Positions 1 through 10,925 of a stretch of 64,000 nucleotides of DNA are shown piece by piece. The notes below the pieces were generated by a model that saw nothing but the letters and a program-made list of their open reading frames with translations, was not told the DNA's origin and ran no database searches. The translations under genes and the position numbers were made by a program. Numbering within the stretch: the first letter of the stretch is position 1; every line of letters begins with the position of its first letter. This DNA comes from Eremomyces bilateralis CBS 781.70 (taxonomy: Eukaryota > Ascomycota > Dothideomycetes > Eremomycetales > Eremomycetaceae). The stretch is taken from assembly GCF_010015585.1 (NCBI RefSeq), contig NW_022985077.1, positions 495,177 through 559,176 of the forward strand, in the 5' to 3' direction.

Positions 1-546
1 GCGAACCTGTCTTTACGTCCAGAATCGACTGCTGAAATGCGATATTCTGGTGCCATGGGGGCTGTAGATGGCTGCTGCGAATTCGCCGAATCTTGCCACC
101 CGAGCAGTTGTCTGCTTAAGGTTGCTAGCTGCGATTGAGCTGGCTCCACATTGGATATTAATGTATGAAGTATGAACCAACTCGATTAATAATGGAAGTG
201 TGCATGATTACGCGTATAGGCCGGCGAGTTCCGCCTCTTACGGGCGATTCTCATAGATGTATCTAGAGAGTGAAGAATCTAGGATGTTCTTAGAATGCCC
301 TGGATTGCTGTACACCTAGGCAAGGGAAGTGGATGATAGGGAAGTTCAGTTGAAGACATAGGATCTCCCAGTTGTGTAGCTCGCAGCGGTTTAGAATTCA
401 AAGCTTGCAATCTATAGCATTGATGGTAGTGATACAAACGCGAAATATTATTCTAGGAAGACAATTTTGTACTCTATTTTACCGCCGCATCCCTTTTGTC
501 CTTTTCCTTGCCCAGGTGCTTCGAAAACGCCTGGCAAAATGCACTC
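1..546. other. Intergenic / 3' flank
   Basis: No supported gene. Short ORFs here overlap the 3' end of the transporter in other frames or have low-complexity translations. The interval holds the 3' untranslated region of the minus-strand transporter that ends at 547, plus unassigned sequence to the window edge. Confidence 0.5.
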
Positions 547-2497
547 TTACTTCGCCGCGAACTGGCTCTTCGCTCGCAACGTGGCTCCGTAGAAATAAAG
601 GATATACACTCCAGCAGCACACCCAACGGTCAGCCCCGCCAACAACGAGACGCCGCGATCGATGCCCAGGTTATGGTACAGCGGGCTGGAGAAATGGATC
701 GACCCCGCCGCGAGCGACGACCGGGCGAGGTCGTTCCCCGCGAACAGCGATGCGGCGTACTGGGGGTAGGAAAAGGGGAGGTACACGAAGATGCACTGGA
801 TGATGATGAGGATTCCGGCGGTGAATATTCCGACGCCGATGACGGAAACGACCCAGTGGATGGAAGGGGAGGAGGTCCACGCTGAATGTGGGAGTTAGCG
901 GATTCTAACGGACGGATGGGAGGTGGGACTTACCGAAGATGAAAAGGCCGGCGGGAACGAGGAAAGCGGAGAAGAGCCCGGGGATTAGACGGTGTTCGGG
1001 GGCACCGAGGCCGTTCTTGAGGATTTCGGGCTCGACGAACCAGTATATGTAGGACCAGTAGACGATGAGGGCGACAAGGGTACCGATGGGGATGGAGAGG
1101 AATACAAGGCCCGTCTGGCCTTGATTGAAGCCATACATTCCCATGTATACCAGCGGAAAGGACTCGAAGAACGAGTAGTAGATACCGTAGATGAGTGCAG
1201 TGTAGACCGCAGTAAATGCAATGCTAGGGTCCAGTAGCATGAGCTGCATCGGTCGCCAAAGGCTCTCTATGACGATATCGTTCACGGTCATTTTCGCTTG
1301 GTCAATCTCGCCCTGGCTTTTCAGCCGGTTCTCTCCCGTTAGAGCGCGGATCCGATCCGCACGCCGGAAGAGGATGTTGGGGGTGGAGGTCTCGGGGAGG
1401 AAGAGGAACATGGCCAGACAGATGGGCCCTGCCAGCCAGAGTAACTCCCACTGGGTCCATCGCCAGCCCTTGACCGGGACACTGAAGCCCCCGATGATGG
1501 GACCGAGAGAAGGACCGCATGTGGCTATCAAGGACCACAAAGAAATTACATACGGCATCTTCATGAAAGAGAACATGTCTTGTAAACTGGCGCCGCCTGT
1601 CGCGAGGCAGGGAGACCCGAAAAAGCCTTGGAAGAACCGTGCGGCGATGAGTCCGGAGAAGTTGCGGGTGAGGGCAGCGGGGATGAGCATGAGGACGAAG
1701 ATCAGGAAACTGACCATGTACGGCGGGTTACGACCAACGGAGGGCATCTCGCTGATTGGGGAGAATATCATGGGACCGATTCCGTAGGCGAGGACGTACA
1801 TCGACAGGCCCAGTGACACTTTTTGAACGGAGACATCGAATTCTTCGATGACGCCATTGTAACTGGCCGTGAATATAGAGCTGCCCTGTAAATGAAATTA
1901 GGAATTGCACATAGCGATCTAGATATGGTCGGGTGGACCCACCATATATACTGCAAGCGTATAGAGATAGATAATACTTGCGACGAACATCTTCTTCTTG
2001 AGGCTCCAATTCTGCGGATTTGCAGGATCATCTGTCGTATACCAGTCGACGAGGATAGCCCCATCCGACGTGCGCTCCGGCACGATATCTCGGGTCGGCC
2101 CTCGCTCCATCGTGGCCTTGGTGATTTGGTGCTCCAGTTCGGCGCGTGTGTGAGATCTTCCAGGCGCTTCTCGCGTGCTCACCCTACTGAGCGAACTCTG
2201 GATCCGGCCAAGGGGCACTGAATGCTCGCCATTGAGAATTGAAGCGGTATCGGTCTTCTCGAGATCCGAATCTGTTGGAGGTTCGACTTCTTCGCTTGCT
2301 AGTTTGTCTTCAGGTTGCGGGGCCTTCTCGTTGTCGAGAGTGGACTCCGGTTCGATTGGTGTTTTAGAGGTGAACGCTGTGTCGTATGATTCTGGCAATA
2401 TATAATCTGCGCGCTCTTCTGGGTATTGGAGAACTCTGTTCTTGGTAAGGTAGCGTATGATTTGCCCAATAGGGGCGTCTCTGATGAGGTCGCTCAT
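547..2497 (-). CDS. MFS multidrug transporter, DHA1 (drug:H+ antiporter-1) family
   Basis: Predicted plasma-membrane proton antiporter exporting drugs or toxic metabolites. Three exons (2497-1943, 1885-934, 881-547) splice at GT-AG sites to 613 aa. The first ~165 residues are a hydrophilic acidic tail, followed by the DHA1 lead-in DPANPQNWS. The transmembrane core includes the family signature SEMPSVGRNPPY and the antiporter motif C, GPSLGPIIGG. A cytoplasmic loop of about 70 residues separates the two six-helix halves. Length and layout match the fungal Flr1/Flu1/Caf5-like group. The substrate cannot be told from sequence. It lies divergent from the Glo3 gene with about 1.4 kb between them. 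The exon joins are all in frame, so I see no sign of damage. Confidence 0.9.
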
Positions 2498-3881
2498 CGT
2501 TTGTTAGTCCCTTGTGAATGTTTCGCAATCGACCAAGTTTTTTCGAGCTAGATGAAAGTGAAACTAGAAGGCAAAAAACGCAGAGACTTGATCGGGATTC
2601 GATAGAGATTGGCTGCAAGACTCTTTAAAAACGAATCGAACCTTGAAGGCCTGCTAGGGGATATATATCGCCAAATCAGGGTGCCTAACGAGAGGACAGT
2701 AGATGACCAAATAACGACAGAACTTAGACCGGCGACGAGTGTCATGATATATAGATTTTGCATGTAGTGGAACCGATATGAGATAACCGATACCTGAATA
2801 GAGCAGGAATGATTTCCAACCGTCCAACTACTCACCGAATGCGGTAGAGTACAAGGGAGAGGTTGAAGGCCCGCTTAGGAATGCCTCATCATCGTGACAA
2901 TACGAGACGCTTATGAATCATACGCAGTTATTAATTGGGAGAACCAATCATAGGAAGAATAGCCAGGCATAAATGGATCCTTAATGGGCCCGAAAAAGAA
3001 AATGGGAATGCGAAACTAGATATTGCTCGATTGCTTCATATCGGGACGAATGTCGCAGGAGATTCCACGGCTTGGCGAGGATGACAAAATGCGCACTGAG
3101 GTAGGGATGTTCAGTACTCCGTACAGGTAGTTATCGTATTTGGCTGAAGGTCAATGTTTTGATATGTAAAGGAGCTAATGAGTTAATCCCGCCTCAAATC
3201 CTAAAATCCGAGCACATTTGTCCGTCGACTCCATCATGAATCAGCGGCATGGTTGAAGGATGTCCAAGGATGTCGTTATGTACTTGATGTAAGCCGGATT
3301 TTGCACCACTTCGGGGAATGACGTCATGCACCACCGGAGTTAGCGTGCGGTTGAACGGTGTTAGCGTTGTAAATCCACGACACATGGGGGCAAATTGTAT
3401 TTATGGTGGACATTCGGGATTAAATAAACTGTAGACGAAGATGACAGTCATTCCGGGGGGGATTGGTGACCGACTAATAGGGTCCACAGGTGGTAAGGCT
3501 GGTGAGGCTGGAAAGTAACATTTCTTAGGCATTTGAAGGAGCTCGAAGAGCGGCGAGACCTTTATCCAACAAATAACTTTCATTTTTGCATGGCATGGTG
3601 CATGGTATCGTGGTAATCTAGCCGCGGAGGATGTTGAAGTCTTCGGGGGGGATGGAAAGGAGACGAAAAGGAGACCTCGACCGGCATCACGTGGAGAGGC
3701 TAAGTGTCACTCACGTGAGAGCACCCCTTAGTCATCTCCAATGCCTTGGCATGCACCAGCTCCAACGTCCAACTTCCCTTTTGGCGTATCATGAGCGCAA
3801 TTGTACTCGTGCCATTGTTTATCCTTTTCCATTTATTCCCATTCCAGAGTTTCTTCTCAGTCGTCAAAGCTCTCTAGCACA
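2498..3881. other. Divergent intergenic region (transporter / glo3)
   Basis: About 1.4 kb between the two divergent start codons; it should hold both promoters. Small ORFs inside (for example 3194-3385 and 3401-3583) have no recognisable domain. CT-rich sequence just upstream of 3882 (about 3810-3880) fits a fungal core promoter or 5' leader. Confidence 0.5.
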
Positions 3882-5595
3882 ATGAGCGCCGCAACTAAGG
3901 CGCAGTCTCAGCGGATCTTCGAGAAGCTACGCGCCAAACCGGCCAACAGGGTGAGCCCTCCTTCTGGCGATGTGGCATACATTTTGGAAGCACCAGTCAC
4001 TGATCGCTGTTGTAGGTTTGCTTCGATTGCGGCACCAAAAATCCAACATGGACTTCGGTTCCCCTCGCCATTTACCTCTGTCTGGACTGCTCTGCGAATC
4101 ACCGGAATCTCGGTGTGCACATCTCCTTTGTGCGGTCGACCAATCTTGATAGTAAGGATCGACAATAAGGATTGCGTCCATCCGATACTGACACCCATCT
4201 AGTATGGCAGTGGGATCAGCTGAGGCTGATGAAAGTTGGTGGGAACGAATCAGCCACGAGATACTTCCAAACTCATGGAGGCTCCGCCGCCCTTGCAAGC
4301 AAAGATTCAAAGACGAAGTACACGTCGAATACGGCGACGAAATACAAAGAGGAACTCAAACGGAGAGCAGAGGCAGATGAGAGACAGTACGTTCCATGCT
4401 TTGGATATACTATGAGATTCTAACATATCTCAGAAACCCTGGCGAAGTCGAAATCAATGACGCTGTTAATCCGAACTCCGGCACCAGCACTCCAGCCGGA
4501 GAACCCGACGACGACTTCTTCTCCTCCTGGGACAAACCCACCATCAAACGGCCTAGCAACCCGCCTTCACGAACCGGTACCCCTGTTGGAACCAGCCGCA
4601 CTGCCTCTCCATATCTCAACCCCAATGCCAACGGAAACGGTGCCACTCGTCCCAAATCACCCCTTGCAACTCCTGACTCCGCCACACAATCTCCTCGCCC
4701 TCAACCCGTCACATCCGCCGCGATCCGGAAATCTACCACCACAAGCGGCACGACGACACGAAAGAGCACGGTCCTCGGCGGGAAGAAGAAGCTCGGGGCC
4801 AAGAAAATCGCCCCGAGCGAAGCTCTCGACTTCGAAGAAGCAGAGAAGAAAGCCAAGGAGGACGCCGAGCGGATCGCAAAGCTCGGCTACGATCCCGACG
4901 AGGAGACTCCCCCCATCCCGTCCAGCGCGGCGACCGCAACCCCATCAACTATCCTTAGCCCCACACCCGTAAGCCCCACCCCGACCGGCGGCTTCGGCAC
5001 CACCGCCAAGCCCCGCGACCGTGCCAGCAACGATATGGACCGCCTCGGCATGGGCGTCACGCGCCTCGGCTTCGGACAAGTCGGCGCAGGCCCCTCCAGC
5101 GCCGCCGCCCCCAAGAAACCGGGCTTCGGCTTCGGCGCCGTCGCCAAGCCCAGCGCCACCACCGCGAACGACGAAACCTACGCACGCCAGAAATTCGGCG
5201 TGCAAAAGGGCATCTCGTCAGACGAGTTCTTCGGGCGCAACGCGTTCGATCCGTCGGCGCAGGCGGAGGCGAAAGGGCGGCTGCAGGGGTTCGAGGGTGC
5301 GACGAGCATCTCGTCGAACGCGTACTTCGGGCGGCCGGAAGAGGATATGGAGGAGGATGGGGAGTATGGTGACCTGGAGTCAGCAGCGAAGGATTTCGTG
5401 CGGAAGTTCGGTATGACGGCGGGGGATGACTTGGATAATTTGACGGCGTTGGTGGGTGAGGGAGCGAAGCAGTTGCAAGGTATGTATCTATAATCGTATA
5501 CCGCGCTTCGCGTAGTTTGGGGATCGGGGGTGTTTTTTCGGTTCGTCTTGGCTAATCGGTCAATAGGCGCGATTAGGGACTATCTGAATGGTTAG
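3882..5595 (+). CDS. glo3: ArfGAP Glo3 (ArfGAP2/3 type)
   Basis: GTPase-activating protein for Arf1 on Golgi COPI vesicles, needed for Golgi-to-ER retrograde traffic. Five exons (3882-3950, 4016-4151, 4203-4386, 4434-5479, 5567-5595) give 487 aa, close to the usual Glo3 length. Residues 25-48 form the ArfGAP zinc finger C-x2-C-x16-C-x2-C, followed by the arginine-bearing NHRNLGVH segment. The middle is Ser/Thr/Pro-rich, with a lysine-rich basic stretch that is probably the coatomer-binding region. The C-terminal third has the Glo3 regulatory motif: ISSDEFFG and SISSNAYFG repeats, then an amphipathic tail. The last exon adds only nine residues (ending IRDYLNG), as in other Glo3 proteins. All introns close in frame. 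Confidence 0.93.
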
Positions 5596-6990
5596 GTAGG
5601 TCTGACGATGCACAACTCGTCTTCAATGAATGGTCGATGAATATCATGAGACGGTCCAGTGGCTCAGCTAGCAGTATGTTCAATTGCTATTCCCGGCGCG
5701 TTTCTTGCTCGGTTGGTGTCGGATAGCATTAGCAATACCTAGGAAAATGCGCATATTTTCAAAGCCACCGGTGCACCCCCTTCTGCAATTTCTCGTCTAA
5801 CACCTACGTACACCCACTTTCCCCCGCGATATGGGCCGCCCTTCGCCATCGCCAGGCCCTTAACGTCTCACCTGTCTCTCACTGTCCTTGATACTTCCTC
5901 CCATCTCCTTGACTCCATTCCGAGAATCGTCTTCGTCCACTTCTCCATATTAACCCCCTCTTCCCTCCCCCTATTCTCATACACCTACGCCTTGCTCCAC
6001 CCCGTCCCCACCTCCCACTTCCACCTACGTGCATCTACTCTTCCACATGGACTACCTCCTGGTCTGCGACAATACGCGCACGGATACCACATGTGCGCTG
6101 TTTTGCCCACAACTAGGCTTGATGGGGCACAGATAGTTATAAGTACGTCCAGTGACATGATCGAGCTCTTCACCAACTACCGTCGCCTCGGGGTTTCCTT
6201 TGAAGACATGTTGCCAGAGCTTTGAGGATTGCTTGTATCACAGAGATTGTTCGGTCTACTGGGTGTTGTGTGTGTATGCAGAGCTGACTGCGCCACCTAG
6301 AATATGGCCATGATTGCCTAACTTCTGTTAAGTACGGGCTTTAGCAACTCAGCTGAACCCTCATGGCGCTTTTAGCATTCATATCGAAGATAGGGGACAT
6401 GGAAAGGAGAATTAATGCAGGTGATGAAGGTGAATTGTTAGGTAGCCACATGACTTGACAGGACTCCTGCAGGCACCGAACCTGAAGGCCTCCGTCCTTC
6501 CGCCACCCCGGCGGGGCCGGAAAAAGTCAGACGGTGGAAGTATGTCTTACTAACTTATCGTATTGTAAGGCCTTGGAAACTAAGCTTCACATGGATAACT
6601 ACCGTATGTACGGCTCAACCGCTCGTCTCACGCAGTCTCTCTCTCAGTTCCCCTCTCCCCAAGCCACTCACCATACATCAAAGCAGATTCACGGGGAAAT
6701 CGATCGTGTATTGATTTCCTAGCCCAGAGGTCAATAACTTCGAGCAAGGTGGTTCTGCGAGACGAAAGTGGTCATACAAAATGCATTCTAGAGCACCAAG
6801 ATGGAAACTCACAACATCATGCTCCATCAGTGATGCATGGATAAATAGTTGAATACCGACATTCTAGAATTACTCCATCTAATTTCCTTAATACCCTTTT
6901 GCCAACTATCGTCGTTCACTCAGGGGTTCTCGTAACGCGGTCTGTGAGCCCCTACCACACGTATTCCATCGTCCTCCAGAATTATTATCA
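5596..6990. other. Gene-poor stretch downstream of glo3
   Basis: About 1.4 kb with the glo3 3' UTR and no supported gene. A pyrimidine-rich, CCC-rich segment at 5780-6050 translates to low-complexity peptides only. ORFs 5992-6225 and 6534-6722 show no domain. Confidence 0.45.
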
Positions 6991-7600
6991 CATTCCTCAG
7001 GCATAATGAACTCTGCCCAATCAGACATTCAAAATGCTGTCCCAGACGGCAACTTCTGCTGCTCCAGTAGCGGCTTCTGGTACGCCTCTCACATCCCCAC
7101 AATCCACAAAACCCCACTGACCCATCACCCGGCGGCAACACCCCCGACTACTGTGGCAGCGGCTGCCAGCCCGACTACGGCGACTGGGCCAGCCCAAGCG
7201 TCTCAGCAATAGCGCGACCCCGACGGCCAGCGGGGCGTCACCTCGAACGGGCGATGTGGTCCGGGCAACAATAGCTAGATGTGTCTCCGGAACTCCACTC
7301 CCGGCCCGGGGGGGTTTTGGTTGTAGTATCGATAGCTGGTGGTAAGTAGCCATCATCTCTCTTTTTGGCTCTTCTGGCTCGCTCGTCCACTCTGGACGCG
7401 GATATAGGGAGTCCACGCACTACTGTGGACGGTACTGACCCGCGTGATCGAAACCAGCGGTTCAACCGATGTATACTGCGGCATGGGATGCCAGCCGCTC
7501 TACGGCATCTGCGGCACCAGTTTCAGCGAACCACGCGTCAAGCACCCATGGCGACGGACATTACACAACAACGATGACATTCTGCTCTAGTAGTAGCAGC
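6991..7600 (+). pseudogene. Degenerate hevein-like (type 1) chitin-binding protein
   Basis: Scattered over three frames are pieces of the cysteine-rich chitin-binding type 1 domain. Around 7048-7080 the reading is DGNFCCSSSGFW, which matches the CCSxxGxC core. At 7140-7180 it is DYCGSGCQPDYGDW. At 7467-7510 it is STDVYCGMGCQPLYGICGT, the YCGxGCQxxYGxC half of the domain. A weaker HYCG lies near 7417. Frame changes and stops separate them, and no GT-AG splicing I tried joins them. Family knowledge: tandem hevein domains occur in secreted fungal chitin-binding proteins, chitinases and deacetylases. I read this as a decayed gene with two or three such domains; any catalytic part is not visible. 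Confidence 0.5.
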
Positions 7601-8122
7601 GCCAGTGGCGCCCAACACATGGCGGTCCGGGAGGTCATCCGCCTTTGTTCACTGGGGCGGTGAACCTTGGCTCGCAACCAGTGACGATGAGTATGAAACA
7701 GTTTTACCTTGGCTCCAAGCGACTCAACACCTCAAGTCGATCGTGCACCGTGATACCGGCGGACCACCCCTTTGAAACTGTATCTCGAACCCACTGTATT
7801 GAACTTTGTTGCATGGTACCTACCCATCCTAATGATGCTATCCGCTTTCCCCTTCCCATGAAAACGAGTGAGACCCAAATTCGCGCAAATGCCGCCCTCC
7901 CGTGACGAAGATGTAGACGAAATCCATTCCCGTGTCCCCGCTATGGCCTCGAAAAGAAAAGATGTAAGTGGCGTAATCCATGCATGCTGTAGTTATGCTC
8001 AAGTGCTCGTTGAAAAGCCCACAGCCACTGCGGTAGCGGATTGGAGTGGATCTCCGGATACCTGCTGAAAGGTAGATATCGTGACCCGATGGCCATCGCC
8101 CGCTTTCGCGAATCCCACAGCC
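7601..8122. other. Intergenic, downstream of ddi1
   Basis: No supported gene. ORFs 7645-7905 and 7868-8068 show no domain. It should include the 3' UTR of the minus-strand ddi1 gene. Confidence 0.45.
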
Positions 8123-9753
8123 TTAATTCCCAAAGAGGAGATGAATCGCGTGCTCCACGCTCCCATCACAGGCCTCCAACGCATGCAGCGCCTCCGCCCT
8201 CGAGAACCCAAGCGTTATCAACTGCTGCACCGCAGTTTCGGCGAAGTTCGGTGAACTAGCCGTCGACACAGGGGTGTTGGACGACGATCCGGACGACTGT
8301 GCCGTGGCGCCGAGCACCTGGCCGTGCCCTCGGAAGTTCGTGTCGGGTGGCGCGTCGGTGGACGATTCCGGCGCGCCGACAGCCTGCGCGGACGCCGACG
8401 CCGAAACTTCCCCCGCCGGGCGCACAGCGCCGCTCTTCGCACCAATCTCCGTGCCATTCGGGCCGGGGACGGTCGGCTCGGCAGCCTCGGTCCCGAACTG
8501 CGGGATCTCGCCCTCGGGTAAGAACGGCACCTCAGTGTTCTCCAGCACGAGCATGCCGCGCTTCAGATCGATGCACGCCTGGTACCGCTTCAGCATGTCG
8601 AGGCCGAACAGCAGATCAACGTCTTTGCCTTCCATGACGGTGAAGGCGCATGGCATGACGACGTTTCCGATCTTGATCTCGGCGGAGTGCACACGGCCGA
8701 GGATGCGGGCGGTGCCGACGCCTTTCGCGATACCGGAGTAGCGGCGGTCGATGAGGCGCATGATGCCGCAGGCTTCGGCGCAGGAGGGGGACATGATTGT
8801 GGCTTGGGCGCCGGAGTCGACGAAGGCTTTGACAGGGTGGTTGTTGACGGAGGCTTGAATGTAGAGCATGGTGACGCGGGCAAAGACTGGGGAGGTTAGT
8901 TGGTCGAAACGAAGCATAGATGGATAATAGGAAGTAGGTTACCTTCAGGGTTATGTTCGTAGGCATGTTGTAAGTTCTCAATCACTCGCTCCTGTCGGAT
9001 GATCTCCTCGATCTTCATCTGCGCGTCAATGTTGAACGGATCCTCATTGAGAAGCTGAAGTTGCGCCTGGCGCTCCCTTTCTCGCTCTTCCTCCTCTCCC
9101 GCCATCTGTAACCACATATCTCGGAATTGGACCGGGTCGTTGATCGCGTTGACAAGGTCGGGTCTCGCCTCGCGGATCTGCGCCAATTGCGTGGGATTTG
9201 CCAAGAGCCCTAACCGTTGCCTCTCAATCTCGTGCGCTGCCGGTTCTCTTCGTCGACGTCCTACTTGCCCCATTTGTCCACCTCCTACTCTTTGCTGCCG
9301 CTGTGCCTGGTTCGTCGCGGTCTCCGGCCCGCTTACGAGCATTGCGAGCATCTCGCCATCTTTGATCCCGGCCTGTTCGAGGGTCTTCGTATCCGGACTC
9401 AACGTCTGTCCATTATGGAAGAACTGCTGCGATGATGCGGGGAAGTTGGTCTCGGCCTGAACGGAGGCTTTCAGGTCCGCCACGGTCAGCTCTAGCGGCA
9501 GGTCGAGTGTCAAGAGATCCGAGTCCGTGGACTCATTGGGAGCTTGTATGCTTATAGTGATGCGAGGCCTGTATTAACATAGGGATTAAGGCCGACGCGG
9601 CCACCCCACTAGTCAGTATTTCTGAAGTCGCACAAGTGACGGATCTGGCGAGGGACATATCCACCGTTCCTGATGGTTGGAGGACCGGAACGGTGGGAAG
9701 GACTACTCGAACTGTTCTCGACTGAGGGGGACGAAGGAAGGGAAAACTCACAT
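8123..9753 (-). CDS. ddi1: Ddi1, ubiquitin-shuttle aspartic protease
   Basis: Proteasome shuttle and ubiquitin-dependent retropepsin-like endoprotease. Spliced as AT of the start codon at 9753-9752, exon 9568-8943 and exon 8886-8123, giving 463 aa. Residues 1-80 are the ubiquitin-like domain ([11 protein letters not shown]...). A helical region with NPEG-type end follows. The retropepsin domain has the catalytic DSGAQ with Asp at about residue 233, and the later GLDMLKRYQ. After an acidic, Ser/Pro-rich linker comes a C-terminal UBA domain ([19 protein letters not shown]). The conserved ubiquitin-like start PRITISI has no in-frame ATG before the splice acceptor at 9569. The best solution uses a GTGAGT donor at 9751 so that AT joins G. 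This 183-nt first intron is inferred. Confidence 0.88.
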
Positions 9754-10925
9754 TGCGAAAGTGGCGTTCCTTGCGTTTTATGCAGGTGTTTCTGAAAAGG
9801 TGCAAGAATGTTACGCGGGAAAGCGGAGTTCGAGAACGGGGCTCGTGGCTAGTGAGACTTCGCGTGGTGGTCCGGGTTTCGCAGGATGGACCGGCGCAAG
9901 GGAGGGGATATATGCGGTAGGTTGGAAGAAGAACAATCCGGGATGACGGTGGATGTTCGCCCGTGGATCGCGTTGGAAACTGGTGGATGCAGATGGAAGT
10001 GGAAGATGGGGATGCGGCGGCCTCGAAGCCTGGTGGGTTATTAATCAAGCGGAGGGGGGAGGAATCCACGATTGAAATAGCGAAAGAGCGGACAGCGTGA
10101 GGGTTTGGCTCGCTATGGCAACAATGAGAGGATGCAGTGATGCTGGAGCGAAGGGCCTGCTACAAGCCGTGGTATGCGTGAAAGCACAACACATGCGGCG
10201 AGGGAGGACTCCAATGACGAAGCGGGATGGGATGGTACACGTAGGGATTGGAGCCTCAGCGCGGGGTGCAGCAGGGAGTTGGGGGACAGATGGATCGGAT
10301 TTCCGCTTCGGGGGAGGAGAAAGGGGGAAGCTTGATTTAAATGATAAGTAGGAAACTAGGGAAGATCCTAAATTCATTAAACGTGTATATATTACCATGT
10401 GAACATGTCCAAACTCGTATCCAAATATGGCATGACGTTGACAGCCGAAGGAACTGGAGCTGCGATTTAGAGGTAGTGAACCTGAGGCTTCAAGGCGACG
10501 ATGGGGTTGCCTCTTGGTGTGTCTTGTAACCTTGCGGCCTCATCCCATCTTCAGGCATCACTGTATTACATAATCTCTGCAATTGACACCTCGGGCAGCA
10601 AGCCTCCAAGGGATCCACCAGACATTCGGATTTCATATCGATGACATGCGAAGTCGACGGATTCCATTCACCTTGAAATCTTCATATTCCATGGACGGGG
10701 GACTTTCTCAGGTCAGCAATGTGAATTTGGAAAACCATCCCTATTCCATCCCTTGGTGAATCCTTTTGCACGGCCCTGCTGTCATTCCCCACTTCAATTC
10801 GTTCATTGATTAGCCCGTCCAGCTCATTGTTGATTCACTTCCCCTCCATGCCCAGCTCATTCACCTTCGTACAGCTTAGTATTACCCAAGTCAGCCTCTA
10901 GGCGGCTCAATCCTGCATATCTAGG
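9754..10925. other. Divergent intergenic region (ddi1 / GNAT)
   Basis: About 1.2 kb holding the ddi1 5' leader and both promoters. The long minus ORF 9533-10069 merely overlaps the first exon and intron of ddi1, and 10045-10398 has no domain. Nothing else supported. Confidence 0.5.

Noticed and set aside
9533-10069. 178-codon minus-strand ORF upstream of ddi1
   Set aside because: Reads across the ddi1 first intron in another frame; no domain.
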